Positions 52,234-60,262 of a stretch of 64,000 bases of DNA are shown here, in pieces. Position 1 is the stretch's first letter; each line of letters begins with the position of its first letter. The DNA is from Streptomyces melanogenes. GTDB taxonomy: Bacteria > Actinomycetota > Actinomycetes > Streptomycetales > Streptomycetaceae. The stretch is taken from NCBI RefSeq assembly GCF_014649795.1, contig NZ_BMTS01000004.1, positions 434,001-498,000 on the forward strand, written 5' to 3'. Below the pieces are notes generated by a model that had not been told where the DNA came from, made no database searches, and saw only the letters and a list, made by a program, of their open reading frames with translations. The position numbers were made by a program, and so were the translations under genes.

Positions 52234-53157
52234 ATGTCACTGCACCGTCTGTCCTCCGTCACCATCGGCGTTCCCGACCCCGCGGCGACCGCCCCGTACT
52301 ACACCGAACTCGGCCTGCGGGCGCAGGACGACGGCTGGTTCGCCACCCGCGACGGCGGCCGCCAGCTGCGGATCGTGTCGGCGCCCACCCGTCGGCTGAT
52401 CGAGATGCGCGTCGGCGTCGACGACAGCGACGACCTCGACGCGGCCGCCGCCCGGCTGCGCCGTATGGGCATCGCCGCCGCTCGCGGCGCCGGTCCGAGC
52501 CTGACCGCGGCCGACCCCGTCACCGGCGCCCGTGCCGTGCTCCAGGTCGAACCGCGCCCTACACCGCCCCCGACACCCCCCACCCCGTACAACGGACCGG
52601 GCCGCACCGAGCGCACCACCGGCCGGGCCCCTGGTGTGATGCGCCCCGACCGGGTGCGGCCCAGCAAGCTGGGGCACGCCGTCCTGGGCACCCCCGATCC
52701 GAGGGCCACGGCGGCCTTCTTCGGCGACGGCCTCGGCTTCAAGGTGAGCGACTCGCTGGGCGACGCGGGCTGCTTCCTGCGCTGCACCACCGACCACCAC
52801 AACATCCTCGTCCTGAAGGCCCCCGTGGCCTTCCTGCACCACACGTCCTGGCAGGTCGACGACGTCGACGACATCGGACGCGGCGCCATGGCCATGCTGG
52901 AGGACCACCCCGAGCGCCACATCTGGGGCTTCGGCCGCCACTTCATCGGCTCCAACTTCTTCTGGTACCTCAAGGACCCGGCGGGCAACTTCACGGAGTA
53001 CTACTCCGACATGGACTGCATCGTCGACGACCAGCTGTGGGATCCGGAGGTCTTCGACGTCAACGAGAGCTTCTTCAGCTGGGGGCAGCCGCCCCCGCCC
53101 TCGTGGATCGCGCCGGAGGACATGGCCGCGCTGATGACCGGCACCCACACGGCCTGA
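52234..53157 (+). CDS. Two-domain VOC protein (extradiol dioxygenase/epimerase-like)
   Basis: A 307-residue protein with two VOC modules (about 5-105 and 145-260) joined by a Pro-rich linker. Metal ligands by pattern are His148 (LGHAVLG), His203 (HHTSWQVDD) and Glu255 (GNFTEYYSD), the intact 2-His-1-Glu set. This four-module layout is shared by extradiol dioxygenases and by the 2-epi-5-epi-valiolone epimerase of cetoniacytone biosynthesis. AAAGGAA lies upstream of the ATG, 50 bases after the GMC gene. Confidence 0.7.
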   Translation: MSLHRLSSVTIGVPDPAATAPYYTELGLRAQDDGWFATRDGGRQLRIVSAPTRRLIEMRVGVDDSDDLDAAAARLRRMGIAAARGAGPSLTAADPVTGARAVLQVEPRPTPPPTPPTPYNGPGRTERTTGRAPGVMRPDRVRPSKLGHAVLGTPDPRATAAFFGDGLGFKVSDSLGDAGCFLRCTTDHHNILVLKAPVAFLHHTSWQVDDVDDIGRGAMAMLEDHPERHIWGFGRHFIGSNFFWYLKDPAGNFTEYYSDMDCIVDDQLWDPEVFDVNESFFSWGQPPPPSWIAPEDMAALMTGTHTA

Positions 53158-53162
53158 CGCCC

Positions 53163-53197
53163 GCCCCGCGCGGCGCCGGGTCCGACGGCGCCGGGGC
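53163..53197 (+). terminator. GC-rich hairpin after the cyclitol-like cluster
   Basis: GCCCCG (53163-53168) pairs with CGGGGC (53192-53197), and a further GGCGCC pairing extends the stem with a small bulge. It lies six bases after the last gene of the cluster. There is no T run. Confidence 0.4.
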
Positions 53198-53232
53198 GAG
53201 CAACAAAACGAGAGATCGCCCAGGGCGGCCGT

Positions 53233-53238
53233 TAACGT
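53233..53238 (+). promoter_or_regulatory. -10 box of the response regulator gene
   Basis: TAACGT ends six bases before the GTG at 53245, and no Shine-Dalgarno is present, so the mRNA is probably leaderless. No clear -35 box was seen. Confidence 0.4.
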
Positions 53239-53244
53239 CACCCT

Positions 53245-53919
53245 GTGAGCCAAGAAGACGAGGACGCCGCCGTGCCCCGAGTCCTGATCGTCGACGACCA
53301 CCCGTTGTTCCGCAGCGGTCTGAAGGCCGCGCTGGAGAGCACCGGCGGCACCGACGTCGTCGCCGAGGCCGCCACCGCCGCCGAGGCGCTGGAGGCGGTG
53401 GCGCGGCAGATCCCGGACGTCGTCGTCATGGACCTGGCCCTGCCCGACGCCTCCGGCATCGACGTCACCCGGCAGCTCAGCGCACTCCACCCCGGTCTGC
53501 CGGTGCTGATGCTGACCATGTCCGACGACGACGGCAGCCTGCTGGCCGCCCTGCAGGCCGGTGCCCGCGGCTATCTGGTCAAGGGCGCGGGCGCGGGAGA
53601 GGTCCTGCACGCGGTACGCACGGTGGCCGCCGGCGGCGCGGTGTTCGGCCCGCAGACCGCGCAGCGGCTCACCGCGCTGCTGCGCGAGGGCCGCCGCCAC
53701 GACGCCGAGCAGCTGTTCCCGGCGCTCACGGCACGCGAGGCCGAGGTGCTGGAGCTCATCGCCCGGGGCCTGGACAACCACCGCATCGCCCGGCAACTGG
53801 TGCTGTCCGAGAAGACGGTCCGCAACCACGTCACGCACATCTTCGACAAGCTCCAGGTGACCACCCGCGCCGAGGCCGTGGCCAGGGCGCGGGACGCGGG
53901 CCTGGGGGACGAGGACTGA
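53245..53919 (+). CDS. LuxR/NarL-type response regulator
   Basis: A 224-residue response regulator. The receiver has the acidic residues of IVDDHPLFR, Asp63 as phospho-acceptor (VVVMDLALPD) and Lys113 (YLVKGA). The LuxR-type helix-turn-helix spans about 155-215 (LTAREAEVLELIARGLDNHRIA, KTVRNHVTHIFDKLQ). It starts with GTG and no ribosome site. The kinase gene follows 14 bases later, so they form a two-component system that may control the cyclitol-like cluster upstream or genes downstream. Confidence 0.88.
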   Translation: MSQEDEDAAVPRVLIVDDHPLFRSGLKAALESTGGTDVVAEAATAAEALEAVARQIPDVVVMDLALPDASGIDVTRQLSALHPGLPVLMLTMSDDDGSLLAALQAGARGYLVKGAGAGEVLHAVRTVAAGGAVFGPQTAQRLTALLREGRRHDAEQLFPALTAREAEVLELIARGLDNHRIARQLVLSEKTVRNHVTHIFDKLQVTTRAEAVARARDAGLGDED

Positions 53920-53933
53920 GGGAGCGGACTCCG

Positions 53934-55952
53934 GTGGACGAGACGGCATCCGTGCGGGGCGGCCGGTCGGCGCCGACCTTCGCCGCGTACGGGCTGACTC
54001 TCGCCTCCGCCGTGATCTGGGCGGTCCTCGCCCTGGCCCACCTGGACGACGCGCGGCTCACCCCGTACATCATCCCGCGCGGTGTGCCCGTGGTGGCCGC
54101 CACCGGAGTCGTCCTGCTCGGCGCCTTCATGACGGCCCATCGGCCCCGTAGCGTCCTGGGCCCGCTCCTGGTCGCGACCGGCACGGCCAACGTCTTCTCG
54201 GACGCGGGCCTGATCGCCGTGGCCGTCACCGACGCCCCCCACGGCCTCGGCCTCACCATGGCCCTCGTCTCCCGGCTCTCCTACGCCCTGGCCGCCTTCA
54301 CCTTCTACGCGCTGCCGCTGTACCTGCCGAGCGGCGAACTGCCCCGCCACCGGGTCTGGCGGGTCTACCTCGTGCTCGTCGCCGCGTGGAGCCTGGTGCC
54401 CGCCTACACCGACCCGGTCCCCTACACCGTGCCCGACCCGTTCGAGCGGGGCGCCTGGCAGCGCCTGCGGGCCGCCCTGCTCGACCACGTCGCCGTCGTC
54501 CCCGTGACGACCGTCCTCCTGCTCACCGGCCTGACCGTCATGGCCGTACGCTGGTGGCGCACCCCCGACCGGCGGCAGTTCATCCCGGTCATGCCCTACG
54601 TGCTGTGGCTGGTGTTCCTCTACGTCAACCGCGTCGCCCCGCCGACGGGCGCCTTCTGGTCGTACGCGTACGCCGTGGCGTTCCTGTGGCCGTTCTGCGC
54701 GATCTACGGCATCAGCCGCGACCGCTCGGGCCAACTGGACCGGGCCACCCGCAAGATACTGGCCTCCCTCCTGCTCACGGCCGCTCTGATCGCCGTGTAC
54801 ACCGTCGTCTCGCTGCTGGTGCTGCGCGCCCTGCCCGGCGGACTGAGCACCCAGGCCCTGGTGTCGGGCGCGGTGGGCCTGGCCTCCGGGGCGCTGCTCT
54901 ATCCCTGCGCACGGCTGGCCGTACGGGTGGTGGACCGCATCTACTACGGCGACCGCGCCCGCCCCTACCAAGTCGTCCGCGCCCTCTCGCGACGGCTCAG
55001 CCAGGCCGCCGCACCCGCGCAGGCGCCACGCCTGCTGTGCGACACGGTGGTGAGCACCCTCAACCTGCCCGGGGCCAAAGTGGTGGTCGACACCCGCAGC
55101 GGGCCGCGCACCCTGGCCGCCGCCGGGGAGCCGGTGCCCGACTCCTACGGCTTCCCCCTGACGTACGAAGGCAATGTCGTCGGCCATCTGCACGTCGCCC
55201 CGAGGGCGGGCCAGCGCGCCCTCGACCGCCAGGACCAGGAAGTCCTGCGGTCCCTCGCCGACCAGGCGTCCCCCGCGCTCGCCTCCGTACGCCTCTACGA
55301 GGACCTGCGGGCGACCCGCGAGCGCATGGTGGTGACGCGGGAGGAGGCCCGCCGCGCCCTGCGGCACGACCTGCACGACAGTCTGGGGCCCGCCCTTTCG
55401 GGGGCCCGGCTGCAGATCGACACCGCGCGCTTCGCCGTACCGGACGGCTCGGCGGCCGCCCGGCCGCTGGAGACCGCCTCCGAGGGCATCGGGCAGGCCA
55501 TCGCCGAGCTCCGCCAGATCTCCGCCGGGCTGGCACCGGCCGCCCTGGACCGCAACGGGCTCGACGGTGCGCTGCGGCAGTTGGCGGACCGGTTCGGGCA
55601 GCGGCTCGTGGTGGACGTGTGCTTCACGCCCGACCCGCTGCCGGGGCTGCCGGCCGCCGTGGAGGTGGCCGTCTACCTCATCGGGGGCGAGGCGCTGAAC
55701 AACGTCGTACGGCACTCGGGGGCCACCGGGGCCGTGCTGCGCGTGCACGTGGTGCCGGACGAGGTGACGATCGAGGTCAGCGACGACGGGCACGGGCTCG
55801 CGGAACACCGTGCGGGCGACGGAGTGGGGATCCGGTCGATGCGGGAGCGGGCGACCGAGCTGGGCGGGCAGTTCACCCTCGCTCGGGGCCCGGAACGAGG
55901 CATGGTCGTCAGGGCGTCGTTCCCGCCGGTGGCGGGCCCGTTCCCGGTATGA
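53934..55952 (+). CDS. Membrane sensor histidine kinase (HisKA_3)
   Basis: A 672-residue kinase. About nine hydrophobic segments cover residues 15-330. A GAF-like domain (about 350-460; GFPLTYEGNVVGHLHV) is followed by a HisKA_3 dimer domain whose phosphorylated His is likely His481 (RHDLHDSLGP). An HATPase domain comes last, with N box EALNNVVRHSG and G box VSDDGHGLAEHR. The start is a GTG with GGGAG nine bases upstream. It pairs with the response regulator. Its long membrane part suggests sensing of a lipid or membrane signal. Confidence 0.85.
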   Translation: MDETASVRGGRSAPTFAAYGLTLASAVIWAVLALAHLDDARLTPYIIPRGVPVVAATGVVLLGAFMTAHRPRSVLGPLLVATGTANVFSDAGLIAVAVTDAPHGLGLTMALVSRLSYALAAFTFYALPLYLPSGELPRHRVWRVYLVLVAAWSLVPAYTDPVPYTVPDPFERGAWQRLRAALLDHVAVVPVTTVLLLTGLTVMAVRWWRTPDRRQFIPVMPYVLWLVFLYVNRVAPPTGAFWSYAYAVAFLWPFCAIYGISRDRSGQLDRATRKILASLLLTAALIAVYTVVSLLVLRALPGGLSTQALVSGAVGLASGALLYPCARLAVRVVDRIYYGDRARPYQVVRALSRRLSQAAAPAQAPRLLCDTVVSTLNLPGAKVVVDTRSGPRTLAAAGEPVPDSYGFPLTYEGNVVGHLHVAPRAGQRALDRQDQEVLRSLADQASPALASVRLYEDLRATRERMVVTREEARRALRHDLHDSLGPALSGARLQIDTARFAVPDGSAAARPLETASEGIGQAIAELRQISAGLAPAALDRNGLDGALRQLADRFGQRLVVDVCFTPDPLPGLPAAVEVAVYLIGGEALNNVVRHSGATGAVLRVHVVPDEVTIEVSDDGHGLAEHRAGDGVGIRSMRERATELGGQFTLARGPERGMVVRASFPPVAGPFPV

Positions 55953-56055
55953 CGGCGCACGGGTGCACGAGATGACGGCGTCAGGGTGCACGTTCGTTCA
56001 GGTGTGCCCCTTTCGGGCGAAGGAAAGCCTTCCCGCCCCCGGGTAGACACCCTCC

Positions 56056-57663
56056 ATGGCCACCACACGCAGCCTGTTCGTCTCCTTCCTCGCTCTCGTC
56101 TGCCTGGCCGTCGCGGTCCCGGCCCGGGCGGGCGCTGCGGCACCGGAGGATCCAGCTGTGGTCAGCACGGACGCGGGACGCGTACGCGGTGTGGTCACCG
56201 ACCGCGGCCGTGACTTCCTCGGCGTGCCGTTCGCCGCGCCGCCGGTGGGGGAGCGCCGGTGGCGGCCGCCCCAGCCCGTCGCCGCGTGGTCCGGCATCCG
56301 GGACGCGGCTCACTTCGCCGACGCGTGCGCCCAGCAGGCCCGGCCGGTCCTCGGCACCTCCGAGGTCACCAACGAGGACTGCCTCTACCTCAATGTCTTC
56401 ACCCCACCGGGCGGCGGGAGCGGCAAACCGGTCCTGGTGTGGTTCCACGGCGGCTCGTTCGTCTCCGGGACCGCCGCCCACTACGACCCGTCCCACCTCG
56501 CCCGCACGGGCGACCTGGTCGTGGTCACGGCCAACTACCGGCTCGGCGCCTTCGGTTTCCTGGCCCACCGGGGGCTGACGGCCGAGGCGCCGGACACCGG
56601 ATCCGGCAACTACGGCCTCATGGACCAGCAGGCCGTGCTCCGTTGGACCCGGGCGAACGCGGCGGCCTTCGGGGGTGATCCCGCGCGGGTCACGGCGGCC
56701 GGGCAGTCGTCGGGCGGGCTGAGCGTGTGCGGGCACCTGGTGGCGCCCGGCTCGCGCGGGCTTTTCGCGCGTGCCGTCATCCAGAGCGCGCCGTGCGGTG
56801 TGGCGTCCCGCCCGCTGGCCGAGGCCACCTCGGCGGGTTCGTCCTTCGCGGCGGGTGCGGGGTGCCTGGGCACCACGCCCGCCGTGGTCGTGTCGTGCCT
56901 GCGGGGGAAGTCGGCCGCCGCGCTGCTGAAGGCGCCGACGAGCGGCGCGGCCCCGTGGTGGCCGGTGTCGGGGACGCCCCTCCTGCCCGTACCGCCCGGG
57001 CAGGCCATCGAGGCGGGGGACTACGCCCGGGTGCCGGTGCTGATCGGCAACGGGCTGGACGAGGGCACCATCGGCGCCCTCATCGTCGAGTCCGGCGGCA
57101 CACGCCTCAACGCGGGCACCTACCCCGTCGTCCTGACCAGCCTCTTCAAACTCGACGGCCCGCGCGTCGCCGCGCACTACCCGGCCTCGCGCTACGGCAA
57201 CGACTACCGTCTGGCCTTCGGGGCCGCGTTCGGCGACTACCTCGTCGCCTGCCCCACCCGGGAGGCGGCACGTCAGCTCGCCACCACGACCCCGGGCCGC
57301 GTCTTCGCGTACGAGTTCGCCGACCGCTCCGCGCCCAACCTCTACCACACGCCCGCGGATCTCCCGCTGGGCGCCTACCACGGCGCCGAGATCCCGTACC
57401 TGTTCACCTACCTCCCGGCGCCGGACGTCCGCCTGACCCCGGCCCAGACCCGTCTGTCGCAAACGATGACCACCCTCTGGTCGAGCTTCGCGACGACGTC
57501 GACCCCGGCCCCCGCCACCTGGCCGCCCACCGCCCCGACCCCCTACCGCCAGCTCTCCCTGGCCCCGGACGCGGTCACCCTCCGGACGGACTTCGACACG
57601 TCCCACCAGTGCGCGTTCTGGGCCACGATCGCGCGGCCGACCTCGCAGGGGCCGGTGGCATAG
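56056..57663 (+). CDS. Secreted type-B carboxylesterase
   Basis: A 535-residue enzyme with a Sec signal (FVSFLALVCLAVAVPARAGA). The alpha/beta-hydrolase core has FLGVPFAAPPVGERRW, EDCLYLNVFTP, the oxyanion loop WFHGGSFVSG, nucleophile Ser218 (GQSSGG, where GESAG is usual), acid Glu336 (LDEGTI) and His442 (YHGAEIPYLF). It hydrolyses esters outside the cell; the substrate is unknown. No strong ribosome site precedes the ATG. Two Cys pairs probably form disulphides. Confidence 0.85.
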   Translation: MATTRSLFVSFLALVCLAVAVPARAGAAAPEDPAVVSTDAGRVRGVVTDRGRDFLGVPFAAPPVGERRWRPPQPVAAWSGIRDAAHFADACAQQARPVLGTSEVTNEDCLYLNVFTPPGGGSGKPVLVWFHGGSFVSGTAAHYDPSHLARTGDLVVVTANYRLGAFGFLAHRGLTAEAPDTGSGNYGLMDQQAVLRWTRANAAAFGGDPARVTAAGQSSGGLSVCGHLVAPGSRGLFARAVIQSAPCGVASRPLAEATSAGSSFAAGAGCLGTTPAVVVSCLRGKSAAALLKAPTSGAAPWWPVSGTPLLPVPPGQAIEAGDYARVPVLIGNGLDEGTIGALIVESGGTRLNAGTYPVVLTSLFKLDGPRVAAHYPASRYGNDYRLAFGAAFGDYLVACPTREAARQLATTTPGRVFAYEFADRSAPNLYHTPADLPLGAYHGAEIPYLFTYLPAPDVRLTPAQTRLSQTMTTLWSSFATTSTPAPATWPPTAPTPYRQLSLAPDAVTLRTDFDTSHQCAFWATIARPTSQGPVA

Positions 57664-57692
57664 GGCGCCGCCGAAGTTTCCTGTGAGGTTTT

Positions 57693-57708
57693 CGGCCAAC
57701 GTTGGCCG
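57693..57708. promoter_or_regulatory. 16-base palindrome upstream of the pore-forming protein gene
   Basis: CGGCCAACGTTGGCCG is a perfect palindrome 113 bases before the ATG at 57822. It may be an operator or part of a terminator for the esterase gene, whose stop is 30 bases upstream. Confidence 0.4.
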
Positions 57709-57721
57709 GCGCGGACCGGCA

Positions 57722-57735
57722 AGGACTTAAGTCCC
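57722..57735. promoter_or_regulatory. DosR/DevR-like box
   Basis: AGGACTTAAGTCCC matches the mycobacterial DosR core GGGACTWWAGTCCC at 13 of 14 positions; in Streptomyces OsdR-type regulators use similar sites. It is centred about 93 bases before the pore-forming protein ATG. A dormancy or low-oxygen regulator is implied but not proven. Confidence 0.55.
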
Positions 57736-57821
57736 TAGGCCCCCACCGGGATCGGGGCTTGCATGGCGTACCAGGAATTCCGTCCCGTACGCCCGTGCCG
57801 CAGAAAGGTCTTGAATCCCCC

Positions 57822-58829
57822 ATGTCCCAGATACCCGGTGTGTCCCGGCGGCGCCTGTTGGCCCTCGCGCCCGCCGCCTCAGTCGCCGCCACGATTCCGG
57901 TCACCCTCGCCGTCGCGACGCCCGCGCAGGCCGCACCGCCCAAGAAGGGGGCGAGCCGGTCCCTTCAGGAGATCACCGACGCCTGGGGCGGTTGGCTGGC
58001 CCGTGAGCGCCATCCGTCGTCCCGGGGCTGTCGGTTCACCGCCTCCACGGACTACGGGAAGCAGAGCTTCCTCGCCGACTACCACCGCCATCAGGTCCGT
58101 ACGAAGTACTCCGGCATCACCTACGACCCGAACGCGCCCTCGCCGATCCCCGGCCAGGTCAGCTCGGTCACCACGAACTACCGCAACGGCACGTCGGTCG
58201 AGCAGACCGTCACGTACAAGCAGAGCAAGACGACGGAGCAGGATCTGCGGATCTCGGTGACCGAGTCGCTGAAGATCGGTGTGACGATGGAGGTGTCGGC
58301 GGAGATCCCGGCCGTCGCCAAGGTGAGCGAGACCACCTCCATCGAGGCGAGCCTTTCCTCGACCCAGGAGTTCGCGCACAAGGAGACACAGACCTGGAGC
58401 GTCGACCTGCCGCTGCGGATCCCGCCGAAGTCCGCCGTCGAGGCGTCGTTGGTGGTGGGGACGCAGCGGTACGACATCGACTGGACGGCCACGGTGTCGA
58501 TGTCCGGGATGGTGGCCGTGTGGTTCAACGAGAAGGTCGACCTCAACGGCGGCTCGGACCTGCACTGGCTGTGGTTCGTCCCGATCGAGGACGTCTTCCG
58601 CGACTGCCGGGCCCACGGCATCGTGGACACGACCGGTTACGAGGTCACGGCGGACGCGACGGTGAACGCCTTCGCGACCGGCACGTTCAGCGGCGGCCAG
58701 GGTGTCTCGCTGAACATCAACACCGTGCAGAAGCCGTTGGACGGCCGCGCCGCACACGGTGTGGGCGCCCAGCCGCTCACCGTGCCGCTGACGCCGGACG
58801 GTCGGCGTTCCGTCGTCGCGGGCCGCTGA
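57822..58829 (+). CDS. Tat-exported aerolysin-like (ETX/MTX2) pore-forming protein
   Basis: A 335-residue protein. A Tat signal (SRRRLLALAPAAS, cleavage after AQAA near residue 38) precedes a receptor-type region (about 40-115). Then come long amphipathic beta strands typical of ETX/MTX2 toxins: SVEQTVTYKQSKTTEQDLRI, VTMEVSAEIPAVAKVSETTS and EFAHKETQTWSVDLPLRIPP. A Ser/Thr/Glu-rich insertion hairpin is visible near 150-200. It would form beta-barrel pores in a target membrane. The ribosome site (AAAGG, 13 bases away) is weak. Its end overlaps the convergent CtaG gene by 53 bases. Confidence 0.7.
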   Translation: MSQIPGVSRRRLLALAPAASVAATIPVTLAVATPAQAAPPKKGASRSLQEITDAWGGWLARERHPSSRGCRFTASTDYGKQSFLADYHRHQVRTKYSGITYDPNAPSPIPGQVSSVTTNYRNGTSVEQTVTYKQSKTTEQDLRISVTESLKIGVTMEVSAEIPAVAKVSETTSIEASLSSTQEFAHKETQTWSVDLPLRIPPKSAVEASLVVGTQRYDIDWTATVSMSGMVAVWFNEKVDLNGGSDLHWLWFVPIEDVFRDCRAHGIVDTTGYEVTADATVNAFATGTFSGGQGVSLNINTVQKPLDGRAAHGVGAQPLTVPLTPDGRRSVVAGR

Positions 58830-59634
58830 GCCGGTACGCGTAGGGGCCGCCGTCATGCCGGGCGGGGGAGAGGCGGCGGCCCGTGACGGTGTACCACTGC
58901 CGGGCAAGGACGGCGGCCAGGGCGATCTCCACCGCATCACCGCCGTAGTACATCGCCTCCGCGGCGCCGGCCAGGTCGTGGCCGGTGAAAGCGGTGCCGG
59001 GCGGGGAGGCGCTGTACAGGGACTTGGCCAGCACCGAGTGGGCGGTGGCCGCCGCGATCAGGGTGGCGGCCCGCAGCGGCAGGCCGTACCGGTGGCGTAC
59101 GGGTTCGAGTTGGCAGACGGCGAAGCTGAACAGCAGTCCGGCGGCCAGGACGTGGGTGTAGACGGCGGCGTGCAGCCAGGGTTGGTCGTGGAGGTGGGCG
59201 AACAACCGGGTGCGATACAGCACCCATAGTCCGCCCACGTCGAGCACGGCGGCCACCGGGGGCAGGACCAGCCAACCGACCGGGCGGGAGCGGACCGTGG
59301 CCCGCAGACCGCGCCGTGCGGGACCCGCCGGTAGGGCGCGCAGGACGAGTGTCACCGGGCGGCCCAGGACCAGCAGCAGCGGGGCGGCCATGCCGATGAC
59401 CAGGTGCTGGAGCATATGAGCGGTGAACTCCCCGCCCGGCAGGGGGACAAGGGCCACCGCTACCAGGCACACCTGTCCGGCGGTGAAGGAGGCGTCCCGT
59501 AACCGTGGCCACACGTCCCCTCGGCGCCGCAGCCGTCGCGCCGCCAGCAGGTAACCAACTGCCGCACTGAGGGCCAGCACGGCGGCCACCCCCGCCGGGG
59601 CGCCGTTGGCCTGCCCGGCAGGCATCGGCGCCAT
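58777..59634 (-). CDS. CtaG-like membrane protein (cytochrome oxidase assembly)
   Basis: A 285-residue protein with about seven membrane helices and the CtaG_caa3 marks: FTAHMLQHLVIGMAAPLLLVLGRP (first conserved block), WLHAAVYTHVLAAGLLFSF, and a later Tyr/Gly/Asp block (AMYYGGDAVEIALAAVL). CtaG-type proteins help place copper in cytochrome oxidases. It contains one TTA codon (59500-59502). The start overlaps the DUF2243 stop (TGATG) with GGGAG eight bases upstream. It is convergent with, and overlaps, the pore-forming protein gene. Confidence 0.8.
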   Translation of the reverse strand: MAPMPAGQANGAPAGVAAVLALSAAVGYLLAARRLRRRGDVWPRLRDASFTAGQVCLVAVALVPLPGGEFTAHMLQHLVIGMAAPLLLVLGRPVTLVLRALPAGPARRGLRATVRSRPVGWLVLPPVAAVLDVGGLWVLYRTRLFAHLHDQPWLHAAVYTHVLAAGLLFSFAVCQLEPVRHRYGLPLRAATLIAAATAHSVLAKSLYSASPPGTAFTGHDLAGAAEAMYYGGDAVEIALAAVLARQWYTVTGRRLSPARHDGGPYAYRLSGPRRRNADRPASAAR

Positions 59635-60155
59635 CAGCCCGGCTCCCGGCCCGCCACCGTGTCGGTCGCGTGCGTTTCACCGGTAAGGGGACGCCTCACC
59701 AGCACCGCACCGACGATCAGGAAGACCACCGCCAGCACGTTCCACGTCCAGTCGTAGGGGACCAGGTCGACGTGATAGCGGATCTGGTGCAGCTTGAGGA
59801 GCTTGTGCTGGATCGTGCCGTCGTAGAGCTGGAAGAACCCCGCGCCCAGCAGGATCCCGCCGGTCAGACCCCGGCCGGTCAGCGCACCGCGCCTGCGCAG
59901 GTCCGCGACCAGCACCAGGCCGATGACCACGGCGAACCAGCCGAAGGCGTGGAACAGGCCGTCGGAGACCAGTCCCACGCCGGGGGTGGACTTGTCGTAG
60001 AAGTGGTGCCAGTGCAGGAGCTGGTGGAACACCGTCTCATCCACGAACGCGGCGATCCCGACCCCGATGAGCACCCCCGACCACGCGGAGCGCTGGGGAC
60101 GGACCGTCCCGTAGTCCGGGGGCGGCGAGCGACGGGGTGTCGAAGTGGTAGCCAC
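59634..60155 (-). CDS. DUF2243 membrane protein
   Basis: A 173-residue protein with four membrane helices: SGVLIGVGIAAFVDETVFHQLLHWHHFYD (His-rich), LFHAFGWFAVVIGLVLVADL, GGILLGAGFFQLYDGTIQHKLL and WNVLAVVFLIVGAVLV. DUF2243 proteins often sit with CtaG proteins, and their His residues suggest metal or haem binding. The GTG at 60155 is chosen because AGGAGG lies six bases upstream; the GTG at 60224 has none. The N-terminus is Pro/Ser-rich. Confidence 0.8.
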   Translation of the reverse strand: MATTSTPRRSPPPDYGTVRPQRSAWSGVLIGVGIAAFVDETVFHQLLHWHHFYDKSTPGVGLVSDGLFHAFGWFAVVIGLVLVADLRRRGALTGRGLTGGILLGAGFFQLYDGTIQHKLLKLHQIRYHVDLVPYDWTWNVLAVVFLIVGAVLVRRPLTGETHATDTVAGREPG

Positions 60156-60262
60156 AGGCGGCCTCCTGACGGGAGGTGGGACCGTACTTCCTCCCCTGCG
60201 GATACCCTCTCGGCCCGCGCCCACCGCCTCCCACCGTATTGCGGCTCACTTCCACCCCTGCG

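Noticed and set aside
50365..53157. A 930-residue plus-strand frame
   Set aside because: Its first two-thirds overlap the VOC and GMC genes in the wrong frame with Arg/Pro-rich sequence; only the final 307 residues are a real gene.
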